Source: a virus
Strand: one strand, 5' to 3'
Length of the DNA stretch: 45,612 nucleotides
Virus record (IMG/VR): IMGVR_UViG_3300025233_000047
Coordinates: 1-45,612 of that record
This document shows positions 22,658 through 30,840 of the stretch, in pieces. The translations under genes were made by a program, and so were the position numbers. The notes below the pieces were generated by a model that saw only the letters and a program-made list of their open reading frames with translations, was not told the origin of the DNA and did no database searches. Numbering within the stretch: position 1 is the stretch's first letter; the number at the start of each line of letters is the position of its first letter.

Positions 22658-22749
22658 GCCGAAGGCCATCGAGTCCGACCGAATCACCCAGCGACAGCGG
22701 GGGCCGTATAGGGTTGGGGTTGGGTCATTAAGAGGAGGGATAACACATA

Positions 22750-22908
22750 GTGAAGTTGACGAGAACGATAGCGTTGATGGAACAATACGAGAAATGTCCT
22801 AAATGCGGCAGCTCTTATGTAGCGAATGGTGAAGGCAAGTTAATCGTGGAAGACACAACATTCCACCGCAGTTGTAAGTGTGGCTGGGAAGTGACTATTG
22901 AGGAGTAG
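22750..22908 (+). CDS. DUF3797-like zinc-ribbon microprotein
   Basis: This 52-aa protein with GTG after GAGGAGGG has CPKCG and CKCG pairs around GEGKLIVEDTTFHRS, matching the DUF3797 pattern seen in Bacillota phages. It probably binds one zinc. It opens the late operon. Confidence 0.7.
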   Translation: MKLTRTIALMEQYEKCPKCGSSYVANGEGKLIVEDTTFHRSCKCGWEVTIEE

Positions 22909-22925
22909 AGAGGAAGGTGATACCC

Positions 22926-23099
22926 ATGGAAGCATCACCCGTGTATAGGACATTAACTATTAAGTACGACATGGCAAATGATCGTGTTGAATATGACAAT
23001 CCGGACGGAATGACGTATCTGGAGATACTTGGGTTGATCAAATATGCTGAGATGCAGATGACAGCTGATGTGGTGAGGTCGGATATTGCGGAAACATGA
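22926..23099 (+). CDS. Small hypothetical protein
   Basis: This 57-aa protein with AGGAAGGTG upstream has YRTLTIKYDMANDRVEYDNP and a helical end (MTYLEILGLIKYAEMQM). The in-frame GTG at 22917 lies within the ribosome binding site, so the ATG is used. Confidence 0.55.
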   Translation: MEASPVYRTLTIKYDMANDRVEYDNPDGMTYLEILGLIKYAEMQMTADVVRSDIAET

Positions 23100-23116
23100 G
23101 AGAGGAGGAATGAACC

Positions 23117-23602
23117 ATGGCAGACTTGAGACCACAGATCATGCTGTTTGTGACTGAGTACATCAAGAACGGTGGCAATGGAACGGCCGCTGCTATTGCT
23201 GCTGGATATAGTGAGAAATCAGCGTACAGCCAAGCGAGCAGATTGCTAAAAAGTGTTGAAGTTCAACAATATCTTAACAATACTCAACAAAGTATTAACA
23301 AGGACTTGCGTTTAATGTTCGCAGAAGACGCTGTTAAAGCCTATAACGTGCTGCTAGAGATCATGCAAAAGCCTGATGCAATGGACAAGGATAGACTGGT
23401 TGCGGCAAGAGATTTGCTGGATCGTGCCGGATATAAACCGATTGATCGAGTGCAGGCAGATGTAAAAGGCGAGGTGAACCATCACCATGAGTACATTGTC
23501 GAACAAACCATCACAACAGACCCAGAAAGCGCCGAGTTACTCAAACAACTCTGGAAGCGACAAACCAGTTCCACTCACCAGACAGTGGGAGATATTAGCT
23601 AA
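23117..23602 (+). CDS. terS: Terminase small subunit
   Basis: This 161-aa protein matches the Terminase_2 family: FVTEYIKNGGNGTAAAIAAGYS, then SAYSQASRLLKSVEVQQYL, a helix-turn-helix that recognises the packaging site. The C-terminal part should form the oligomer and contact the large subunit. It overlaps terL by 116 bases, an unusually long overlap, suggesting coupled translation at a fixed ratio. Confidence 0.92.
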   Translation: MADLRPQIMLFVTEYIKNGGNGTAAAIAAGYSEKSAYSQASRLLKSVEVQQYLNNTQQSINKDLRLMFAEDAVKAYNVLLEIMQKPDAMDKDRLVAARDLLDRAGYKPIDRVQADVKGEVNHHHEYIVEQTITTDPESAELLKQLWKRQTSSTHQTVGDIS

Positions 23603-25028
23603 ACTCGACTTTAGCTTTTTCATGGACTATGACAGCGATGGTCGTGACGCCGACGGCAAGCACCTGGATGTACTGGACAAAGCGCTCATGGATGTATCTG
23701 AGGGCAAGATCAAACGTCTAATCATTACAATGCCACCACGGCATGGCAAGTCAGAACGAGTGAGCAAGAAGTTTCCTGTATGGCACATAGGCAGGAACCC
23801 AAACGATGAGATCATACTGGCGTCATATGCATTATCACTCAGCCGGGACAACAATAGGATTGCGCGAGACACGTTCATGGACAGATCGGGTCTATTTGGC
23901 GTTTCTATATCTGGTGCAAGACAATCGGCAGAGTCATGGGGTATTGAAGGATACCGCGGCGGCGTGAATGCTGCTGGTGTGGGTGGTCCTATCACAGGTA
24001 AGGGTGCACGTATAGCTATCATTGATGACCCGCTCAAAAACGCTGAGGAAGCCAACAGTGAGGTTGTACGTGAGAGTCTATGGAGCTGGTACACATCAAC
24101 ACTGTACACGCGGTTAACGCCAGACGGACGCATTATTGTGGTTATGACGCGATGGCATGAAGACGACTTGGTAGGGCGGCTATTGAAGAAGGAAGCCGAT
24201 GAGATTAAAGCAGGAACACATGAGGGCGAGCGTTGGACGGTAATCAACTTCCCGGCAGTAGCTGAAGAGGATGATTATCTGGGTCGTAAACCTGGAGAGG
24301 CGCTATGGCCGGAGTTTGGTTTTGATGTCCAGCGTCTGAGACAGATTAAGTCCGACGTTGGCTCATATGTATTCAATGCGTTGTACCAGCAAAGGCCTAC
24401 AGCTGCTGAGGGTGCGATGATCAAGCGTAACTGGTGGCAGTATTACGAAACCGATCCAGAGTACATGCAGTTCGATGAGATCATTCAGTCTTGGGACTGT
24501 ACGTTCAAGGATTCAGACGGCAGCGACTTCGTGGTTGGTCAGGTATGGGGCCGCAAGGGTGCAGACAAGTACTTGCTTGATCAGATCCGTGACCGGATGG
24601 ATATTAACCAAACGATGGATTCCATACGCAACATGACGAACAAATGGCCCAAAGCGCGGTTGAAGCTGATCGAGGACAAGGCTAACGGTCCAGCAATCAT
24701 CCAGATGATGAATAAGAAGATAGGTGGTCTGGTGCCGATCAGTCCACGAGACAGTAAGATTGCCCGTGTATCCACCATTGTGCCTGACATTGAAGCGGGT
24801 AACGTGTATCTGCCTGCTGACAAGCCTTGGGTGCAGGACTTCGTGGAAGAGTGTGCTTCGTTCCCTAAAGGTGCGAATGACGACATGGTTGACTCCATGA
24901 GCCAGGCGCTGAACAGATGGGCACTCAAGACAGTGCATGGTAAGAGCGAGAAGCCACAGGGTCACTACTACGGATCGGAGTTGGAAGACATGGGATACAA
25001 ATCTACCGGGATACGGAAGGTGAAATGA
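23487..25028 (+). CDS. terL: Terminase large subunit
   Basis: This 513-aa packaging motor has a Walker A MPPRHGKSE (about 82-90), a Walker B IAIIDDP (about 176-182) and a C-terminal RNase-H-like nuclease with SWDCTFKDSDGSD (about 335), EDKANG and the last acidic NDDMVDSM (about 475). It translocates and cuts DNA at the portal. The start is inside terS, after a GAGGTG. The type fits with podoviral phage large terminases. Confidence 0.95.
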   Translation: MSTLSNKPSQQTQKAPSYSNNSGSDKPVPLTRQWEILAKLDFSFFMDYDSDGRDADGKHLDVLDKALMDVSEGKIKRLIITMPPRHGKSERVSKKFPVWHIGRNPNDEIILASYALSLSRDNNRIARDTFMDRSGLFGVSISGARQSAESWGIEGYRGGVNAAGVGGPITGKGARIAIIDDPLKNAEEANSEVVRESLWSWYTSTLYTRLTPDGRIIVVMTRWHEDDLVGRLLKKEADEIKAGTHEGERWTVINFPAVAEEDDYLGRKPGEALWPEFGFDVQRLRQIKSDVGSYVFNALYQQRPTAAEGAMIKRNWWQYYETDPEYMQFDEIIQSWDCTFKDSDGSDFVVGQVWGRKGADKYLLDQIRDRMDINQTMDSIRNMTNKWPKARLKLIEDKANGPAIIQMMNKKIGGLVPISPRDSKIARVSTIVPDIEAGNVYLPADKPWVQDFVEECASFPKGANDDMVDSMSQALNRWALKTVHGKSEKPQGHYYGSELEDMGYKSTGIRKVK

Positions 25029-25029
25029 T

Positions 25030-25188
25030 ATGGAGAAATGTCCAATGTGCAAAAGTACATCCATTAAACGTGCGCGTAACGACAGCGGGTTCTTCAAGGC
25101 TGACGGGATCAAGCCGATTCGAACATACAACTACCGTTGTGACACATGCGGGTTTGTAGCAGCTTATGCTAAGGAGGAAGCGAAATGA
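25030..25188 (+). CDS. Zinc-ribbon microprotein
   Basis: This 52-aa protein has CPMC and CDTCG pairs (four cysteines, one zinc) separated by a basic linker. GGAAGGTG precedes the ATG. It sits between terL and the next gene with an ATGA overlap. Function is unknown. Confidence 0.65.
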   Translation: MEKCPMCKSTSIKRARNDSGFFKADGIKPIRTYNYRCDTCGFVAAYAKEEAK

Positions 25189-25442
25189 TGTATGCAGCAG
25201 TGTTGCTGGTTGGCATGGTGTGCGGATACCTGATGTGTTACATGGCACAGCGTCCACGTCCTCCTGAACGAGTGCAACATGAGGATAAAGAGATTATGGT
25301 CAAACGAAACAAACCGAGCCTGAGAAGCCCATTGCGTACGACTCAGGTGAGATATGACAAGTACAAGACGCGTGACAGTGGGCTGTATGCACCAGTTAAG
25401 CCTAAGGTGAGTCGCAAGGATGAATTCGAGGTTGGGAGGTGA
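25185..25442 (+). CDS. Small membrane-anchored protein
   Basis: This 85-aa protein has an N-terminal hydrophobic segment (YAAVLLVGMVCGYLMCYMA) followed by a long basic tail (KRNKPSLRSPLRTTQVRYDK). AAGGAGG precedes the start. The position before the portal is odd for a membrane protein; the role is unknown. Confidence 0.6.
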   Translation: MMYAAVLLVGMVCGYLMCYMAQRPRPPERVQHEDKEIMVKRNKPSLRSPLRTTQVRYDKYKTRDSGLYAPVKPKVSRKDEFEVGR

Positions 25443-25446
25443 GTAG

Positions 25447-27372
25447 ATGGCTGAACTAAAAGAAGGTGCGTTTAAACTTAACACGGACAAGGAAGACCGA
25501 CGTACCGATGTGATGGATGAAGCGGAATGCAAACTCGCAGATAAGTTGTTGGGATGGTACCGCAGTGCCTGGAACGACAAGGACAACCGCGGACTGTTCG
25601 ATAAGTGGGAAACGATTGACTTGTACTGGGAAGGCGATGCCAACGAGCCGGAGAGCGATACAGACCCAGCCAGTAACACGAACATCATCAACCCGAACGT
25701 TGAGGGACAGGTTGCGTACCTGATCGAGCAGAACATATCTGTGCAGACCAAGGGCCGTGGCCCGAGCGACGTTCCATTTGCCGACATGGCACGGATCGTG
25801 CTGGAGTTCGTGAAGGACCAGAACAAGATGCGCCGCAAGCTAGATGTGCATGAGCGCAGACGCCAGAAGTTTGGTACAGGCATCTTCCGGGTGCTATTTG
25901 ACCCTGACAAACTAGATGGCATGGGACTGCCGTGTGTAGAGCCTTGTAACCCTGCATATGTGTTCCCGGATCCAAACATCACAGACATCTACAAGACCAA
26001 CGAGGGGCGATTTATGATCGAGGTCATGAACAAGTCCATCAGCTGGGCGCGTGAGTCTGGAATGTACGATGAGGACCGTGTAGATGCCATTGACCCAGGG
26101 TACGAGCCGATGGAGACAGGCATGATCTTCGGTGAGGATGAGGGCGACACGGACACGGTGAGTCACGACCACTACCTACACATGTTGGTGTGGTTCCGGG
26201 ATAAGGTGAAAGTGAAGTCAGAGGATGAAGACGAGGATAGCAAGGAATACGAATGGCGCATGCGACTGGTGGAGATGTCCGGTTGCGGCGTCATTTTGCG
26301 TGATACAAAGGAAGATGAAGATGATTTTGTGATCCCGGGCAATCGCTATCCGTACTTCTTCACACCGGACATGTACCGTGAAGGCACCGTGTGGGCCAAG
26401 GGTACAGCCGAGATGCTGATTGACACACAGGACTTGGTGAACGACATTGATGACCAGATTCGAATCAACGCACGCCTGACGGGTAACCCGCAGCGTTGGG
26501 TCAATACAGCAAGCGGTGTAGACCCAGACAAGGTAACGAACGAAGGCGGCTTGGTCATACCGACAGACACTGCAGGTGGAGAAGCTATGGGATTCTTCCA
26601 ACCACCGGGCATGCCGAACTACATCATCGAGCGTAGAAACCTGTCCCTGACCACCGAACGACAGCTTGTAACGCGATTCGGTGACCAGCAGACAGGCGTT
26701 AAGCAACAGGGTGTAGACACAGCTACCGAAGCCCTTGCGATCCAGCAGGGAGCCAATGCGGGAGTCACACATAAGAAGATGCTGCTGGAAGAGACGCTCA
26801 GTGACATGTTCGAATACATCCTTGAACTGTGCATGGAGTATTGGGACGAGGAACAGGCTTTCCGGGTGACGGAACGTGAGGATGATTTTGAGTTCTTCCG
26901 ACCATCTGAGTTGAAAGAAGTCCCCGTAATGATGCCAGCTACACCAGCGTATCAGACCAATTTCATGAAGCATCTTGGAGCAATGGGTCTTCCTGCAGAA
27001 GCTGGCCCGCGTTACATGCCGTTGATGGACGAGTCGGGACAGAACAAGCAGACCAAGAAGGCAGCTTTTGACGTGTCTATCACGGTGGGCGCTGGATTAC
27101 CAAGCAACAAAGGTTTCGTATACACGCTGATCAATGAGGCGCACACCAAAGGCGTGTTGTCCAACGCGACGTATGCCAAACTGCTGCGTGAGTATGCGGG
27201 CTTGCCGATATCGGACGATGATATTCAAGCGCTTCAGCCGCCACCACCGCAGCCAGGAATGGCAGATGGTGGGCAACAACAGATGGGCAATCCGTTGATT
27301 GAGGGACTTGGTCCAGGCGGAGCGCCAATGCAACCGGGTAACAGCGTACCAACAGGAGGGATGGCAATATGA
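25447..27372 (+). CDS. Portal protein (P22-like)
   Basis: This 641-aa protein is the dodecameric DNA gate of the capsid. Features are the early LYWEGDANEPESDTDPASNTNIINP, a large acidic mid-region, the conserved DTQDLVNDIDDQIRINARL and a Pro/Gln/Gly-rich tail. Size and layout match P22-like portals of podoviruses rather than the shorter SPP1 or HK97 types. It follows the terminases as expected. Confidence 0.88.
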   Translation: MAELKEGAFKLNTDKEDRRTDVMDEAECKLADKLLGWYRSAWNDKDNRGLFDKWETIDLYWEGDANEPESDTDPASNTNIINPNVEGQVAYLIEQNISVQTKGRGPSDVPFADMARIVLEFVKDQNKMRRKLDVHERRRQKFGTGIFRVLFDPDKLDGMGLPCVEPCNPAYVFPDPNITDIYKTNEGRFMIEVMNKSISWARESGMYDEDRVDAIDPGYEPMETGMIFGEDEGDTDTVSHDHYLHMLVWFRDKVKVKSEDEDEDSKEYEWRMRLVEMSGCGVILRDTKEDEDDFVIPGNRYPYFFTPDMYREGTVWAKGTAEMLIDTQDLVNDIDDQIRINARLTGNPQRWVNTASGVDPDKVTNEGGLVIPTDTAGGEAMGFFQPPGMPNYIIERRNLSLTTERQLVTRFGDQQTGVKQQGVDTATEALAIQQGANAGVTHKKMLLEETLSDMFEYILELCMEYWDEEQAFRVTEREDDFEFFRPSELKEVPVMMPATPAYQTNFMKHLGAMGLPAEAGPRYMPLMDESGQNKQTKKAAFDVSITVGAGLPSNKGFVYTLINEAHTKGVLSNATYAKLLREYAGLPISDDDIQALQPPPPQPGMADGGQQQMGNPLIEGLGPGGAPMQPGNSVPTGGMAI

Positions 27373-27614
27373 TTATACGTAGCGTAGGCATAGACCAGTT
27401 TAAACAACACGCCGCATCTCACCCGATGATCGGCAGGCATGGTGGCGCGAACTCACACGTGCAACATCCAGTATGTCCAGCATGTGAAAAGATTGCGCTC
27501 AGGGATAAAGGATGGTCGCAGAATCGTAAGGCGCGGTGTCCAGCTTGTGGTTGGACTGGACGTGCTACGAAGCTGCTTAACGAATACATCGAGGATCAAA
27601 TGTACCGGAGGTGA
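27369..27614 (+). CDS. Zinc-ribbon protein
   Basis: This 81-aa protein overlaps the portal stop (ATGA) with AGGAGGG upstream. It has CPACEKIALRDKGWSQNRKA and CPACGWTGRA, two CxxC pairs for one zinc, and a helical end. No role is known. Confidence 0.7.
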   Translation: MIIRSVGIDQFKQHAASHPMIGRHGGANSHVQHPVCPACEKIALRDKGWSQNRKARCPACGWTGRATKLLNEYIEDQMYRR

Positions 27615-27618
27615 TGAC

Positions 27619-27897
27619 ATGGACCACATGAGAACAACGAAATGCTGCAATCATACATTTACAGCAAAGGACATCAAACCACCGCTCATGAAGCAACAAC
27701 AGGCGCTGGGTACGAATGATCCGCATATCTACGGTGGAAACGCCAAGGTGTTCGCCGCTGCTGAGTGCCCGGAGTGTGGAGAACAATACATACTCTGGAT
27801 GAAACAACAGTCACCCAATTACAAGGTGCTGACCATCAGTAAATCGCAAATGGAACTGGACTTAAAAACTACATCAAAACGAAGCTCTGCCAAATAA
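27619..27897 (+). CDS. Cys-containing hypothetical protein
   Basis: This 92-aa protein with GGAGG 6 bases before the ATG has KCCNHTF and CPECGEQYILWMKQ, again a likely zinc site. Its frame is open 60 codons upstream but only this ATG has a ribosome binding site. The stop codon lies in the loop of a terminator hairpin. Confidence 0.65.
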   Translation: MDHMRTTKCCNHTFTAKDIKPPLMKQQQALGTNDPHIYGGNAKVFAAAECPECGEQYILWMKQQSPNYKVLTISKSQMELDLKTTSKRSSAK

Positions 27898-27913
27898 GGT
27901 AGGGCTTTTCTTA
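27883..27913 (+). terminator. Intrinsic terminator around a stop codon
   Basis: A 9-bp stem AGCTCTGCC/GGTAGGGCT (two G-T pairs), loop AAATAA including the stop TAA, then TTTCTT. Ribosomes arriving at the stop would melt it, so it may be conditional. Confidence 0.65.
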
Positions 27914-28037
27914 TACCCATCTGTAGGGCAGCTACAGGATTCGGTGAGAGCACACCGCCCAAAAAACTTGTGTTATCGGTTCACACGAAAAACCGCATAC
28001 TCGTGGGCGACACGCTTAAAACGCAGGAGGAACGAAC
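27914..28037 (+). other. Leader of the head gene cluster
   Basis: This 124-bp gap has no gene but several small complementary blocks (for example CGGTG..CACCG and CGGTT..AACCG). No promoter is convincing. It may be an mRNA leader that sets scaffold and capsid levels. Confidence 0.35.
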
Positions 28038-28916
28038 ATGAAGCACCTGAAAAAGCATTACACAATGGACTTGCAACTGTTTGCTGAGCAGTCCGCTACG
28101 GTAGATGGCGAAGAATGGACCATCGATGACGATAGAAAGTCTGACTACGCCACAACTGATGGTGAATACGAGGCAGATGAAGAAGGGATCACGATCCCGG
28201 ATGATGAGGAAGAACAACCTGATCCGGACGATGTTGACTCAGATAAAGACCAAGAGGAAGCAGACGAGGAGAAGGAAGAATCCGAACAGGATGAGCCAGC
28301 TACCAAGGGCAAGGGGAAATCCTCTACAGCCAGTGCGGTAATCGCCGAACGCCGTAAATGGCAAGAGCGCGTGAAGGCAATGGAACGCAAGGCTAACTTG
28401 GCTGACAAGATCATGAAGACGTCCGGTGCCGCCTCTGTTGAGGATTTGGAACGCCAGATGGATGGACTCGTGGCTCAAAGCTACATTGACCGCGGATACG
28501 ACGAACAAACCGCAAGTATGCTTGCTAGTCAACAACGACGTATGGATGAGATGGAACGAGACATGCGGCAGAAGAGTTTCGACGCTGAGGTTACATCGCT
28601 CAAGTCAGATCCATTCTTCGCGGATATCGATGACTGGCGTGATGAGTTCGAGCCGATGGCGATCAATACTGGGCAATCGCTGAAAGATGTGTACATGATG
28701 CAGCGTGGCCGGGAGCGCATGAAAGAGTACGAGCGTGAGGTTGAACAGCGTATGATTGCCAACCGCACCAAAAAGAGCAAGGCCAAGGTGGACACCACGT
28801 CTGGTGGAGGCACACCGAAGAAACCAACCGGTCCGAAGCTTACGCCGGATCAATTGGCAATTGCGAAGCTTGCAGGCATAAAGCCTGAAAATTACTACCG
28901 ACATCTAAAAAAGTGA
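28038..28916 (+). CDS. Head scaffolding protein
   Basis: This 292-aa protein starts MKHLKKHYTMDLQLFAEQ, the 'MDLQLFA' opening common in Firmicutes phage scaffolds. It has a very acidic region (about 35-85), long helices (about 100-240) and a basic C-terminus (RTKKSKAKVDTT, then KKPTGPKLTPD) that would bind the capsid protein. It assembles the procapsid and leaves before packaging. AGGAGG precedes the ATG. Confidence 0.85.
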   Translation: MKHLKKHYTMDLQLFAEQSATVDGEEWTIDDDRKSDYATTDGEYEADEEGITIPDDEEEQPDPDDVDSDKDQEEADEEKEESEQDEPATKGKGKSSTASAVIAERRKWQERVKAMERKANLADKIMKTSGAASVEDLERQMDGLVAQSYIDRGYDEQTASMLASQQRRMDEMERDMRQKSFDAEVTSLKSDPFFADIDDWRDEFEPMAINTGQSLKDVYMMQRGRERMKEYEREVEQRMIANRTKKSKAKVDTTSGGGTPKKPTGPKLTPDQLAIAKLAGIKPENYYRHLKK

Positions 28917-28926
28917 GGGATATACT

Positions 28927-29376
28927 ATGGCACAACGTGGAGTTTACAAGGGTTCGCTCGATGGTAGCGCACCGATTTACAAGGAAGTACCTGTCAATGC
29001 AAGCCAAAACATCTTGAAAGGATCTGTCGTCGTTAAGGCAACAGGTAAAGCGTCCGTAGCAGCGGCGGCAGCTGCAGCAGGAACCGTATGGGGCGTAGCT
29101 GCTCAAGATGTAGCGACTGGAGCAAGTGTCACTGCTGCTGACCTGATCAAGATCGACGTTAACCCAATGAGTGTTTATGAGTTTCCGCATAACACAACCG
29201 GAACCAAGACGACCATTGACAAGGCAGATGTTGGTAAGGTGTTCGACTTGGGCGCTAACGCCTTTACAGTCAACCTGGACGACACCACAGGTGGTTACTT
29301 CGAACTGGTGAACACCGTAACAAACAAGCCAAGCCGTGGCGACTTTTTAATCAAGAACCGCATCCAAGTGGTATAA
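28927..29376 (+). CDS. Head decoration / cement protein
   Basis: This 149-aa protein is beta-rich and Ala/Thr/Val-rich (KGSLDGSAPIYKEVPVNASQ, then NILKGSVVVKATGKAS), typical of capsid-stabilising proteins. It lies between scaffold and major capsid gene, the usual place. No catalytic motif is seen. Confidence 0.7.
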   Translation: MAQRGVYKGSLDGSAPIYKEVPVNASQNILKGSVVVKATGKASVAAAAAAAGTVWGVAAQDVATGASVTAADLIKIDVNPMSVYEFPHNTTGTKTTIDKADVGKVFDLGANAFTVNLDDTTGGYFELVNTVTNKPSRGDFLIKNRIQVV

Positions 29377-29390
29377 GGGGGAAATAGACA

Positions 29391-30284
29391 ATGAAACTGA
29401 CAAGAGATAATTTCCAAGAGTTGCTGACGCCAGTCCATAAAGAGATCATTGCTGATGAATACAAAAGTCTTGAACCGCAATTTGAGAAGATTTACAAAGT
29501 GATTGACATGAAGAAGAAAGATGAAACGTACCCACACATGGGTGCATTCGGCCTATGGGGTGAAAACACTGAGGGTAACACGATCAATGAAGATGAGATC
29601 AACCAAGGTGAGACTGCACGCCTGGAAGCTCGTCGGTTTGACAAAGGGTACTCGGTTACATGGGAACTGACTCGTGACGACTTGTACGGTGTATTGAATG
29701 GACGCGGTAAAGATGGTTCTGCCCGTCAGCTGGCACGCGGTTTACGTGCAACGATTGAGACGGATGCAGCGAATGTCATTAATAACGGTTTTTCTCAAAT
29801 AGGATATGACGGAGTATCACTCTTCTCCGGTAGTCACCCATTGACTGACTCATCTTTGACTGGAGATAACTTGGTTACAGGTGCATTGACACCAGAGAAT
29901 ATCAAAATAGGTCTTACCAAAGTACGTAACCAAGTCAATGAAGCTGGCGTTAAAATCCAGTCGCGTGCCAAACAATTGATTGTGGGACCAGATAACGAGT
30001 ACACAGCACGCGAGATTCTCAGATCAACGAACCAAGCGTTTGAGATGTCCAACACTGTTAATTCAATTGAGGGTATCTCTGCAATTGTCATGGACTACAT
30101 TGACGGAGAAACATGGATTCTGCGCGACCCATCCATCGACAACTTGGTATTCGGCTGGCGTGACCGCACGTTCTATGACTCCATGAAGCTTCCTAAGACG
30201 GTAGACTTCTTTATGTATGGTTTCGCTCGTTGGGACTGCACACACGTTGACTGGCGCGGTCTGGTTGGAAGCACAGGAGAATAA
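29391..30284 (+). CDS. Major capsid protein
   Basis: This 297-aa protein resembles Mu gpT-like/HK97-fold capsid proteins: ERYDKGY-like RRFDKGYSVTWELTRDDLYG, the 'SQIGYDGVSLFSGSHP' loop, KQLIVGPDNEYTAREIL, and MDYIDGETWILRDPSIDNL. It builds the shell. A GGGGGA ribosome binding site is 8 bases upstream. Confidence 0.85.
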   Translation: MKLTRDNFQELLTPVHKEIIADEYKSLEPQFEKIYKVIDMKKKDETYPHMGAFGLWGENTEGNTINEDEINQGETARLEARRFDKGYSVTWELTRDDLYGVLNGRGKDGSARQLARGLRATIETDAANVINNGFSQIGYDGVSLFSGSHPLTDSSLTGDNLVTGALTPENIKIGLTKVRNQVNEAGVKIQSRAKQLIVGPDNEYTAREILRSTNQAFEMSNTVNSIEGISAIVMDYIDGETWILRDPSIDNLVFGWRDRTFYDSMKLPKTVDFFMYGFARWDCTHVDWRGLVGSTGE

Positions 30285-30295
30285 GGAGGGTTCAT

Positions 30296-30598
30296 ATGCC
30301 TAAGTTAATCCTAAGTGATGGCAAAACATTGTTCTCGAAGATGGTTGATGACATCCGGGCTACAGTTGATTTTGCCAGTGTCGCTACTGGTGCAGGTGCT
30401 ACTTCCAATAACATTACAGTCCCCGGCGCAATGCTTGGGGATTTTGTATTTGTGGCACCGTTGATTGATACGCAAGGACTGCAATTGTTTGGCTGGGTAA
30501 CGGCGGCGAATAGCGTGAAGATCCGGGTCGTGAACAACACGGGAGCCGATGTCGACCTTGTCAGTGCCCAGTACAATATCAAAGTGGTTAGGGGCTGA
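30296..30598 (+). CDS. Small virion protein, beta-rich
   Basis: This 100-aa protein has a repeated beta pattern (ATVDFASVATGAGATSNNIT, GAMLGDFVFVAPLI) and ends with YNIKVVRG. Similar proteins near capsid genes decorate heads or tails. AAGGAGGG precedes the ATG. Confidence 0.65.
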   Translation: MPKLILSDGKTLFSKMVDDIRATVDFASVATGAGATSNNITVPGAMLGDFVFVAPLIDTQGLQLFGWVTAANSVKIRVVNNTGADVDLVSAQYNIKVVRG

Positions 30599-30603
30599 GC
30601 AGG

Positions 30604-30795
30604 ATGAGGGAAGTCAGATCGCGGTCTGTTGCAGATAGCGCGTCTAAGTCGTCCAAATCGCGCCGTAAGCAACTACCCTATGTGTCGGAGGCTAAGATCC
30701 AATCGGACTATACGGACTCTCAGAAGCGATTCTCAGAGACGTTTAATCAGATGCGGGAACGGCTACTGGAAACTGGGGAAATGCAGCAGAAGTAA
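30604..30795 (+). CDS. Small basic protein
   Basis: This 63-aa protein is Ser/Lys/Arg-rich at the start (RSRSVADSASKSSKSRRK) and helical at the end. The ribosome binding signal is weak. It is the last gene before a strong terminator; its role is unknown. Confidence 0.55.
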   Translation: MREVRSRSVADSASKSSKSRRKQLPYVSEAKIQSDYTDSQKRFSETFNQMRERLLETGEMQQK

Positions 30796-30798
30796 AGC

Positions 30799-30822
30799 GG
30801 GAGGGTTCGCCCTCCCCTTTTT
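30799..30822 (+). terminator. Strong intrinsic terminator
   Basis: GGGAGGG-TTCG-CCCTCCC with a stable UUCG loop, followed by CTTTTT. It separates the head genes from the tailspike. Confidence 0.9.
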
Positions 30823-30840
30823 ATGTATGGAGGTGAGACA

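Noticed and set aside
23487-23602. Frameshift between TerS and TerL
   Set aside because: TerL has its own GAGGTG and ATG inside terS, and both proteins are complete, so the overlap needs no recoding.
25164-25988. 274-aa minus-strand frame opposite the portal
   Set aside because: Serine/arginine-rich antisense shadow with no start signal; the portal frame on the other strand is clear.
26218-26973. 251-aa minus-strand frame inside the portal gene
   Set aside because: Composition rich in Cys, His and Ser and no start signal; a shadow of the portal frame.
27914-28037. Known riboswitch before the scaffold gene
   Set aside because: Some complementary blocks exist, but no recognised aptamer core could be matched.
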